From Jannaschia pagri (GTDB lineage: Bacteria > Pseudomonadota > Alphaproteobacteria > Rhodobacterales > Rhodobacteraceae), in NCBI RefSeq assembly GCF_019655435.1, contig NZ_BPFH01000007.1, positions 157,552-221,551 on the forward strand: a DNA stretch of 64,000 bases, given 5' to 3'. The position numbers and the translations under genes were made by a program. Below are positions 57,624 to 64,000 of this stretch, in pieces. Within the stretch, counting starts at the first letter, position 1; the number at the start of each line of letters is the position of its first letter. The notes beneath the pieces are model-generated. The model did not search any database, had not been told where the DNA came from, and saw only the letters and a program-made list of their open reading frames with translations.

Positions 57624-58424
57624 ATGGCCAACGAAGCCCAGCGTCCGATTATCATTAAACGGAAAAAGGTGTCCGGTGATGGTGGGCACCATGGCGGCGC
57701 TTGGAAAGTCGCTTATGCGGACTTCGTGACCGCGATGATGGCGTTCTTCATGTTGATGTGGCTGCTGAATGCCACGACCGAGAAACAACGCAAGGGCCTC
57801 GCCGACTACTTCAGCCCGACAGTGGCCCTCAGCCGGTCGTCCGGCGGTGGCGACGGCGCGCTTGGCGGTCGGTCGCTCAGCAGTGATGCGTCGCAGATCC
57901 AACTTGGCCGGGGTGGGGTGACCACCACTGCAAGCCATGGCAGCACCCAGCAGGACGATACCGCCTTTGAAGCGGCGGAGGCTGCATTGCTGGGAAAGGG
58001 GGGTGACAGCCTTCTGGATACGGAGCAGTTGCGCCACGTTTCGGTTCGTTTGACCGATGAGGGCATGGTCATTGAACTCTTCGACCTTCCCAACCGATCG
58101 CTATTTGACGGAAGATCGCCGACGCCTCTGCTCAAAGACCTTTTGGCGTCGGTTGCCCCGATCTTGCGTGAGCAACGCGCCCCCTTGTCCTTGAGTGCAT
58201 TCACGGCGTCGGAACCGATCGTGACGCTCGTTCCTCGGGGATGGGATCTGTCCACTGCTCGTGCGCAAGCCCTCCGGGAGGCGTTGCTGCCCTTGCAGGT
58301 GCCAGACGACCGCATCGCGCGCCTTATTGGTCATGCGGATCGCCGGCCAGCAGATCCTAACCCTCTGTCATCGCGGAACAATCGTCTGGAGATTGTCCTG
58401 TTGCGCGAGGGTGTGAATCCATGA
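57624..58424 (+). CDS. motB: Flagellar motor stator protein MotB
   Basis: 266 residues. The single transmembrane segment carries the proton-accepting Asp33 in AYADFVTAMMAFFMLMWLLN. A plug/linker region and an OmpA-like peptidoglycan-binding domain (about 140-265, with IGHADRRPADPNPLSSRNNRLEIVLL) follow. Start at ATG 57624 with GGAGG eight bases upstream. motA is not adjacent in the window. It heads the flagellar block. Confidence 0.93.
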   Translation: MANEAQRPIIIKRKKVSGDGGHHGGAWKVAYADFVTAMMAFFMLMWLLNATTEKQRKGLADYFSPTVALSRSSGGGDGALGGRSLSSDASQIQLGRGGVTTTASHGSTQQDDTAFEAAEAALLGKGGDSLLDTEQLRHVSVRLTDEGMVIELFDLPNRSLFDGRSPTPLLKDLLASVAPILREQRAPLSLSAFTASEPIVTLVPRGWDLSTARAQALREALLPLQVPDDRIARLIGHADRRPADPNPLSSRNNRLEIVLLREGVNP

Positions 58425-58436
58425 GCCGCCCCACCG

Positions 58437-58444
58437 TTAACCAT
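58437..58444 (+). promoter_or_regulatory. TTAACCAT motif, possible CtrA half-site upstream of flgE
   Basis: TTAACCAT lies 13 bases past motB and about 107 bases before flgE; a second TTAACC is at 58477. TTAACCAT is a known CtrA-associated motif in Caulobacter, and CtrA controls flagellar genes in Rhodobacterales. An 8-mer alone is weak evidence. Confidence 0.35.
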
Positions 58445-58466
58445 GCCTTCGAAACGCCTCAGGCAT

Positions 58467-58493
58467 TAGGCCGCCCTTAACCTCGGGCGCCTA
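58467..58493. other. Hairpin in motB-flgE spacer
   Basis: TAGGC(C)GCCC pairs with GGGCGCCTA around an 8-base loop (one bulged C). There is no T-run, so an intrinsic terminator is not supported; it may shape the flgE leader or end motB transcription with Rho. Confidence 0.35.
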
Positions 58494-58550
58494 GGGTGGG
58501 CGCGACTCGGGGAGAACCCCCGCAGCGAAGCACCGGCGAAAGGGTCCTAA

Positions 58551-59858
58551 ATGACGATTTCTTCCTCCTTGAATGCGGGCGTGACCGGTCTGAACGTGAA
58601 CGCGAGCAGGCTGGCGACGATCTCGGACAATATCGCGAACTCCGCGACCTTCGGGTACAAGCGGTCTACTGTTGATTTTCACTCTCTGGTTCTGGACCAA
58701 AGCCGCGGTAGCTACTCAGCTGGCGGCGTTCGCGTCACCAACGGCCGTGCCGTCGATCAGCGTGGGACGCTGGTGACGACGAACAACCCCACCGACCTTG
58801 CCGTCGGCGGGCGCGGTATGTTGCCAGTGACACCGATTTCTGCGGTCAACAACACAGCGGGCGCGATGCCGTTGCGGATGACCACGACAGGATCGTTTCG
58901 ACCGGATGCCGACGGAATCCTACGCACCGATAGCGGCATGGCCCTTTTGGCTTGGCCCGCAAACCAGGATGGTGTGATCCCTAATTTCCCGCGCGACACG
59001 CTGGGCGGGTTGGAGCCTGCGCGTGTCGACGGCAACCAGTTTGAGGGCGACGCGACAACCCGGATCAGCCTCGGCGTTAACCTTCCCGCTACAGATACCT
59101 TGTCGACGGCCAGTGGCGCGGCCCGCAACCTGACCACGGAGTACTATGGAAACCTTGGGCAGTCGCAGGCTCTCGACATCAGTTTCACTCCGACGATCCC
59201 CACTGCGGGTGACCCCGCATCAAACGAGTGGACGATGCAGGTCCGCGATCAAGCACAGGGTGGTTTGCTGATCGGCGACTTCACAGTGACCTTTGATGAC
59301 AGCCGCGAAAATGGGGGCACCATCGCTTCGGTAACGGATCTGGGAACGGGTACATATGATGCCACAACCGGGCTTATCACCGTTGCCGCGCAAAGTGGTC
59401 CGCTCGCCCTAGACGTTGGGCGCCCCTTGGAGGCGCGTGGTTTGTCGCAGCTATCAGATAGTTTCGCGCCACTGTCGGTGACGAAAGACGGCTCGCCGGT
59501 CGGCATCCTCGCCTCCATCGACGTTGACGCAAATGGCTATCTCAGTGCGATCTACGATACCGGGTTTACCAAGCGCTTGTATCAAGTCCCGATCGTGGAT
59601 GTGCCCAACCCGAACGGCCTGCAAGCCCTTGAAAACCAGACTTATCAGTCCTCTGCCGAAAGTGGTGCATTCTATCTTTGGGATGCCGGAAACGGGCCCG
59701 TCGGGGATCTGGTCGGATATTCACGGGAGGAAAGCGCCGTGGATGTGGCGTCGGAACTCACTCAATTGATCCAAACCCAGCGTGCCTACAACTCAAACGC
59801 CAAGGTGATCCAGACCGTGGACGAGATGTTGCAGGAAACAACCAACATCAAGCGGTGA
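58551..59858 (+). CDS. flgE: Flagellar hook protein FlgE
   Basis: 435 residues with the rod/hook N-terminus (SSLNAGVTGLNVNASRLATISDNIANSATFGYKR), the central FlgE domains and the C-terminal FlgG/E helix (DVASELTQLIQTQRAYNSNAKVIQTVDEMLQETTNI). Builds the flexible hook outside the outer membrane. The ribosome site AAGGG is about seven bases before ATG. Intact length. Confidence 0.94.
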   Translation: MTISSSLNAGVTGLNVNASRLATISDNIANSATFGYKRSTVDFHSLVLDQSRGSYSAGGVRVTNGRAVDQRGTLVTTNNPTDLAVGGRGMLPVTPISAVNNTAGAMPLRMTTTGSFRPDADGILRTDSGMALLAWPANQDGVIPNFPRDTLGGLEPARVDGNQFEGDATTRISLGVNLPATDTLSTASGAARNLTTEYYGNLGQSQALDISFTPTIPTAGDPASNEWTMQVRDQAQGGLLIGDFTVTFDDSRENGGTIASVTDLGTGTYDATTGLITVAAQSGPLALDVGRPLEARGLSQLSDSFAPLSVTKDGSPVGILASIDVDANGYLSAIYDTGFTKRLYQVPIVDVPNPNGLQALENQTYQSSAESGAFYLWDAGNGPVGDLVGYSREESAVDVASELTQLIQTQRAYNSNAKVIQTVDEMLQETTNIKR

Positions 59859-59891
59859 TCGTCGTCTGCGTCTAAGCCTTAGGAGGTCAGG

Positions 59892-61337
59892 ATGAGCCTG
59901 TCTGCTTCATTGAATAATGCCCTTACAGGCCTTGGCCTGGCCTCCCGCCGGGCGGAAATTATTTCGTCAAATGTCGCGAATGCCGATACTCCGGGGTACG
60001 CGAGGCGTCGCCTTGCCACCAATGGTCCCGTCACGGGGGTGTCCGCGAATGACATTTCGGTGCGTCGTGAAGTTGATGCCAACCTGCAAAAGCTGCGCCG
60101 GGATGCGGCAGCCGATGCAGGCAGCGCCCAGGTTGCGGCTGGGTTTCACACGTCATTGGACACGGCGATTGGCGACCCGGATCAGGCTGGTAGCCTACAA
60201 GACCTGTTGTCACGTTTCGACACCACGCTGACGGCCGCAATCGCGGATCCGACCTCCAATGTGCGGCTCGCCGCTATTTCGAACGCAGCTGAAGGTCTTG
60301 CGGACAAGTTGAATAGTCTTGGCTCTCAAATCACACGTGATCGCCGGGCGGCGGAGACCCAAATCGCCAAAACGGTCCAGCAACTGAATGAGGATCTCGC
60401 CCAGGTCTCCGATTTCAACGCGAGCATTGCGCGAATGGAGGCCACGGGCCGTGATGCCTCTAACCTGAAGGATCAAAGGCAAGTCGCGGTTGATCGCATT
60501 GCCGCCGCCGTTCCTGTAACCGAGTTGCCGCGTGAGAACGGTCGCGTGGCGCTTGTCTCGACTGGTGGCGTGATCCTGTTGGATGGATCGCCCGCACAGA
60601 TTGAGTTTTCAGAACGACCGCTTGTCGAACCCGATGTCGAATATCCAACCGGATTGTCCGGACTGACGTTTCGCGGCCGTGATCTGGGAACGGGTCGCGA
60701 CGGAGACGGCCTGGCGGGGGGATCACTCGGTGCGCTCTTTGACTTGAGGGACAACGTTGCGGTGGAGGCGATGGCCCGCCTAGATACGGTTGCGTTCGAA
60801 CTTGCGTCGCGGTTCCAGAATACAGCGGTCGACCCAACCTTGGCCGCCGGACAGCCTGGACTTTTCACGGACAATGGCGCCGCCGCATCGGCAACCACGC
60901 CAGCGGGGCTCGCCAGTCGTCTCCGGGTCAATTCCGCAGTCGGACCCGACCAACCTTCTGGCCATTGGAAACTGCGCGACGGCTTAGGCGCGACGACAGC
61001 CGGGCCTGTGTCGGCATCCAGTCAGCTCCAGCGGCTCGCAGGCGCCCTGCGAGACAGCGCGACACCTGCGCGACAAACGCTGACAGCGACCCCGACAGAC
61101 CTGCGAGGTCTGACGGCGTCTTTCCAGTCGGCTGTCTCCCTGGATCGAGTATCATCCGAAGCCTCTTACGAACGATTTGCCGTGGAGCGTGATGCGTTAG
61201 TCGATCTCCGAGATGGGGCGCCAGTCGACGTTGACTCCGAAATGCGACGCCTCCTGGAGGTCGAACAATCCTACGCGGCCAATGCACGGCTTGTGCAGGC
61301 CGTTTCGCAAATGATGGATCGATTGACGGAGATTTAA
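59892..61337 (+). CDS. flgK: Flagellar hook-associated protein FlgK
   Basis: 481 residues forming the hook-filament junction. N-terminal SLSASLNNALTGLGLASRRAEIISSNVANADTPGY and C-terminal LLEVEQSYAANARLVQAVSQMMDRL are family hallmarks. AGGAGGTC four bases before the ATG is a near-perfect ribosome site. flgL starts one base after the stop. Confidence 0.93.
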   Translation: MSLSASLNNALTGLGLASRRAEIISSNVANADTPGYARRRLATNGPVTGVSANDISVRREVDANLQKLRRDAAADAGSAQVAAGFHTSLDTAIGDPDQAGSLQDLLSRFDTTLTAAIADPTSNVRLAAISNAAEGLADKLNSLGSQITRDRRAAETQIAKTVQQLNEDLAQVSDFNASIARMEATGRDASNLKDQRQVAVDRIAAAVPVTELPRENGRVALVSTGGVILLDGSPAQIEFSERPLVEPDVEYPTGLSGLTFRGRDLGTGRDGDGLAGGSLGALFDLRDNVAVEAMARLDTVAFELASRFQNTAVDPTLAAGQPGLFTDNGAAASATTPAGLASRLRVNSAVGPDQPSGHWKLRDGLGATTAGPVSASSQLQRLAGALRDSATPARQTLTATPTDLRGLTASFQSAVSLDRVSSEASYERFAVERDALVDLRDGAPVDVDSEMRRLLEVEQSYAANARLVQAVSQMMDRLTEI

Positions 61338-61338
61338 G

Positions 61339-62334
61339 ATGCTACCAGCAAATCTAGCGATACCTTTCAGCGGTCCACGGGATGCGTCAGCCAATACGCG
61401 TGACCGGATTGATGCACTGTCGCAGCAGCTATCCTCTGGTCGGCAGTCTGACCTTGGTCGGGCGGTCGGCAGTGATTTTTCCGAAGTCTCACACCTGTCG
61501 TTCAAAATGCGAGACCTAGCGACTGTCAGAGACAGCCTGAGCCTGGCTCAGGCTTGGACGGATGGAATTCAATCCGCCTTGGAGGCGGTGTCAGAGGCAA
61601 ATGATCGAACACTCGCGGCGATCCCGAGCAGCCTGTCCCCGCCGAGCCAAGCATCCATTTCGCGGTTGTCCGACGTGGCGGATGGCGTTCTAGATGACAT
61701 TGGGACCGCTATGAGTGGGTCTATTGGGGGGCGGTACCTTTTCGCCAATGGAGACGTAAACGCGCCCATCTCAGATATGGAGGCGGTCCGGTCCGATATC
61801 GCAAGCATCGCGCAGAACAGCACGGATTTTGGCACATACCTTGCGGATGTCACTGCTTACTTCGATGCCGGTGGCGCCTTCGAGACGACAATTGTTAGTT
61901 CCTACGCCTCCGAACAGGCGACTTTTCCTGGTCGTGACGGGAAGTCGTTTGGGGTCGATCTGGATGCTAGGTCAGCTGGCTTGAAAGAAGCGATCGCGAA
62001 CGCAGCAGTCTTGTCTGGGATGCGCCATGTTGGCTTCGACGTGAGCGAACTTGTTAAGTCTTCTGCCGCGTCCATGCTTTTGACGCGCGCCAGCGCCGCT
62101 GACGCTGATGTGTCCACTATGCAAGCTCAGGTCGGTGTGCTGGAGGAACGTATCTCAGACGATCGAGAGGCTGCAGTCTCAGAGAGGCTAGACGCTGAGA
62201 AAAGGTTGTCGGACCTGGTAGGTATTGACGAATACGATGTTGCAACCCGGTTGAATGCTGAATTGTCACGGCTCGAAGCCGCATATGCAATCACTGCGCG
62301 TCGGTCCCAGTTGCGATTGACGAACTTCCTATGA
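61339..62334 (+). CDS. flgL: Flagellar hook-filament junction protein FlgL (flagellin-like)
   Basis: 331 residues, flagellin-fold: N-terminal helix ALSQQLSSGRQSDLGRAVGSDFSEVSHLS and a C-terminal helical region with a flagellin-like end (LNAELSRLEAAYAITARRSQLRLTNFL). Shorter and more divergent than E. coli FlgL, typical of the Rhodobacterales set. GC drops here to about 55 % in sampled lines. Overlaps flgI. Confidence 0.85.
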   Translation: MLPANLAIPFSGPRDASANTRDRIDALSQQLSSGRQSDLGRAVGSDFSEVSHLSFKMRDLATVRDSLSLAQAWTDGIQSALEAVSEANDRTLAAIPSSLSPPSQASISRLSDVADGVLDDIGTAMSGSIGGRYLFANGDVNAPISDMEAVRSDIASIAQNSTDFGTYLADVTAYFDAGGAFETTIVSSYASEQATFPGRDGKSFGVDLDARSAGLKEAIANAAVLSGMRHVGFDVSELVKSSAASMLLTRASAADADVSTMQAQVGVLEERISDDREAAVSERLDAEKRLSDLVGIDEYDVATRLNAELSRLEAAYAITARRSQLRLTNFL

Positions 62335-63473
62335 TGCGACTGTTGTATTCGTATGTAAGATCGGGCGTCTCGCTGTGCCTTTTGACGTTGGTCATGCTGG
62401 CCATTCTTTTCGCTAAGACCGCGGTGGCACAGTCCATCCGGATCAAGGATTTGGTCGAGTTCGACGGTGTTCGCGGAAACGATCTCCTTGGCTATGGTCT
62501 CGTCGTCGGTCTGAATGGGACCGGGGACGGGTTGCGTAATGCGCCGTACACCGAAGAGATCATGACGAACATTCTAGAACGGCTGGGCGTCAACGTGACG
62601 GGCGAACAGTTTCGGCCTCAAAACGTGGCTTCGGTAATTGTGACCGCAACACTGCCTCCGTTTGCGCGCAGTGGCGGGCGCATTGACGTCACTGTTTCAG
62701 CCATTGGCGATGCAGATAGCTTGCTTGGCGGAACCCTTGTGATGACACCTCTGACAGCGGCGGATGGTGACATTTACGCAGTTGCCCAGGGGACGATTAT
62801 CGCCGGCGGGGTAGCTGCTCGCGGCGCGGCGGCGGAAGTGATCGAAGGCGTTCCGACAGCGGGTGTGATCCCCTCAGGTGGACGCGTGGAGAGAGAGGTC
62901 GACTTCGACTTCTCACACATGACTCAAATGCGACTGGCCTTGCGGGATCCAGACTTCACCACAGCCGGTCGGGTTGAGCGTGCAATCAACCAGCACTTAG
63001 GTCGGCGTGCGGCTCAAATGCTCGATGCCGGAACGGTTCTTCTGGATCTTCAAAGCGCGGGCGACCGGTCGCCAGCGCACACAATCAGTCGAATAGAGAA
63101 CATAACGGTGGAGCCGCAGCAAAAAGCCCGAGTGGTTGTTGACCAAGCGTCTGGGACAATCGTCATGGGGAGTGATGTAAGAATTTCAGAAGTTGCTGTG
63201 TCTCAAAACAACCTGACGCTCCGTGTTGAAGAAACACCGATTGTCGTCCAGCCCAATCCCTTCGCTGAAGGCGAAACCGTTGTCGTTCCGCGCACAAATG
63301 TCGCTGTAGAAGAGGAGGCTGGTCCCGGGTTGGCGTTGGTTGAGGCGGGTACTAGCCTTTCAGACGTCGTTGCAGGGTTGAACGCGCTGGGAGTGTCTGC
63401 ACGTGATATGATCGACATTCTCAAGAGCATTAAAGCCGCAGGCGCGCTCCATGCTGAGTTTGTCGTCCGGTAA
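62331..63473 (+). CDS. flgI: Flagellar P-ring protein FlgI
   Basis: 380 residues with a signal peptide (to about residue 34, TAVAQ). The P-ring body includes VRGNDLLGYGLVVGLNGTGDG, FRPQNVASVIVTATLPPFARSGGRIDVTVSA, ARVVVDQASGTIVMGSDVRISEVAVSQ and the C-terminal GVSARDMIDILKSIKAAGALHAE. It polymerises around the rod in the periplasm. ATG 62331 or 62334 both possible. Last gene in the window. Confidence 0.95.
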   Translation: MMRLLYSYVRSGVSLCLLTLVMLAILFAKTAVAQSIRIKDLVEFDGVRGNDLLGYGLVVGLNGTGDGLRNAPYTEEIMTNILERLGVNVTGEQFRPQNVASVIVTATLPPFARSGGRIDVTVSAIGDADSLLGGTLVMTPLTAADGDIYAVAQGTIIAGGVAARGAAAEVIEGVPTAGVIPSGGRVEREVDFDFSHMTQMRLALRDPDFTTAGRVERAINQHLGRRAAQMLDAGTVLLDLQSAGDRSPAHTISRIENITVEPQQKARVVVDQASGTIVMGSDVRISEVAVSQNNLTLRVEETPIVVQPNPFAEGETVVVPRTNVAVEEEAGPGLALVEAGTSLSDVVAGLNALGVSARDMIDILKSIKAAGALHAEFVVR

Positions 63474-64000
63474 CTCTGGTCCAACTGCTGAATGACCGTC
63501 TTGTGGGCATCAACTCCTACTCCAATGTAAGTCTTCTATTGATTTGGTTTCGACGTTTTCCGTTTTTGTAATCAGGCTTTTCGGCGCTATGGCCTTTTCA
63601 TGGTGTGTCCGGCGGCTCATGCCGAGTTGGGAATAACTGTGTGAGAGTTATTCACTGCTGCACGTTTCTGGCAGGCGCTTTTCTAACACTGTATTCTCTT
63701 TAGTATGCATTGAGTAGCTCTCTATTTCGAATATGACGACATGGTTCTGATATAAATAGTCTAAGACGATTTTGGGTTTTCTGGCATTTTTGAGCAGGGA
63801 TCAAGAGCGCTTGGTGACAGGTTCCGATATCATATTTTCAAAATGATGATGCAAAGTAGTGTGGGTGGAAAAACGGAGTAGTAGTCAAGAGTTCTCACAT
63901 TTCGATTCTTGAGTGCGAAGGCTATTAAAATAGTAGCTTCGGCCTTGACCTGCTCCCCTGAAAGGTCCGCGGTTTGAAGTTAGCCTGTTCTCCAAACGAG
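63474..64000. other. AT-rich region after flgI without a recognisable gene
   Basis: 527 bases at about 40-45 % GC in sampled lines, in sharp contrast with the rest. Stop codons are frequent in all frames and no gene, tRNA or terminator was identified. The last stretch begins TGACCTGCTCCCC at 63946, reminiscent of IS3-family ends, and could enter a mobile element that continues beyond the window. Confidence 0.55.

Overview
The window is one contiguous piece of a high-GC chromosome (about 65-70 % GC in sampled coding stretches, falling to roughly 43 % in the last 500 bases). It looks like an alphaproteobacterium of the Rhodobacterales (Rhodobacter/Roseobacter group). The reasons are the gene order nuoI-J-K-L-M-N followed by birA-coaX-RNase J, an RpoE/ChrR singlet-oxygen switch divergent from its oxidoreductase/DUF1365 cluster, a hemD-Mic60-hemY operon, a 41-residue bL36, and the block motB-flgE-flgK-flgL-flgI. 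Species cannot be named from the sequence alone. All functional calls come from reading motifs and family resemblance; no database search was run.

Layout. 1-6778: distal half of the complex I (NADH:quinone oxidoreductase) operon, with a cysteine-free carboxymuconolactone-decarboxylase-like gene between nuoI and nuoJ. 6782-9958: biotin protein ligase, type III pantothenate kinase and ribonuclease J read on in the same direction. 10061-15573: a photo-oxidative stress divergon. An FAD oxidoreductase, a DUF1365 protein, an MFS carrier and an SDR run leftward; an ECF sigma factor and its ChrR-type anti-sigma run rightward. A matching promoter-like element faces each way. 15590-24369: a mixed housekeeping and stress region (CreA, RluA-type synthase, PPOX protein, AraC and MarR regulators, 1-Cys peroxiredoxin, bL36, tRNA-Val, N-formylglutamate amidohydrolase, DNA polymerase IV, SPFH/NfeD pair). 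24377-28372: leftward pyrF, a small unknown, and the overlapping set tsaD-gpsA-yciI-EVE. 28429-32255: hemD, a Mic60-like protein and HemY. tRNA-Thr and pgm follow, separated by a strong hairpin.

34165-35338 is a mostly empty stretch with one possible Cys-rich small gene. 35339-46191 is an envelope block on the minus strand: TamA, TamB, two half-length PqiA proteins, a very long PqiB and the lipoprotein PqiC. These would link outer-membrane protein insertion with lipid movement between membranes. 46192-47139 is another empty stretch, followed by a nitrate/nitrite-sensor-like membrane protein with no output domain. 48614-52933 is the ATP-grasp / alpha-E / transglutaminase / Anbu proteasome-like cluster, a conserved but poorly understood ligase-peptidase system; here it carries an extra small membrane protein. 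52973-57569 is an AttEFGH-like ABC exporter with a lipocalin-type exported protein and a PPOX-fold protein. 57624-63473 holds flagellar motor, hook, hook-junction and P-ring genes. The final 527 bases are AT-rich, carry no recognisable gene, and may lead into an insertion sequence outside the window.

The most notable observations are: a ChrR anti-sigma factor that appears to have lost all four zinc ligands of its anti-sigma domain while keeping the cupin site; the two back-to-back TGATCC-N18-TA elements that would drive both arms of that stress divergon; the Anbu cluster; the repeat-extended PqiB; and the abrupt AT-rich end of the flagellar cluster.
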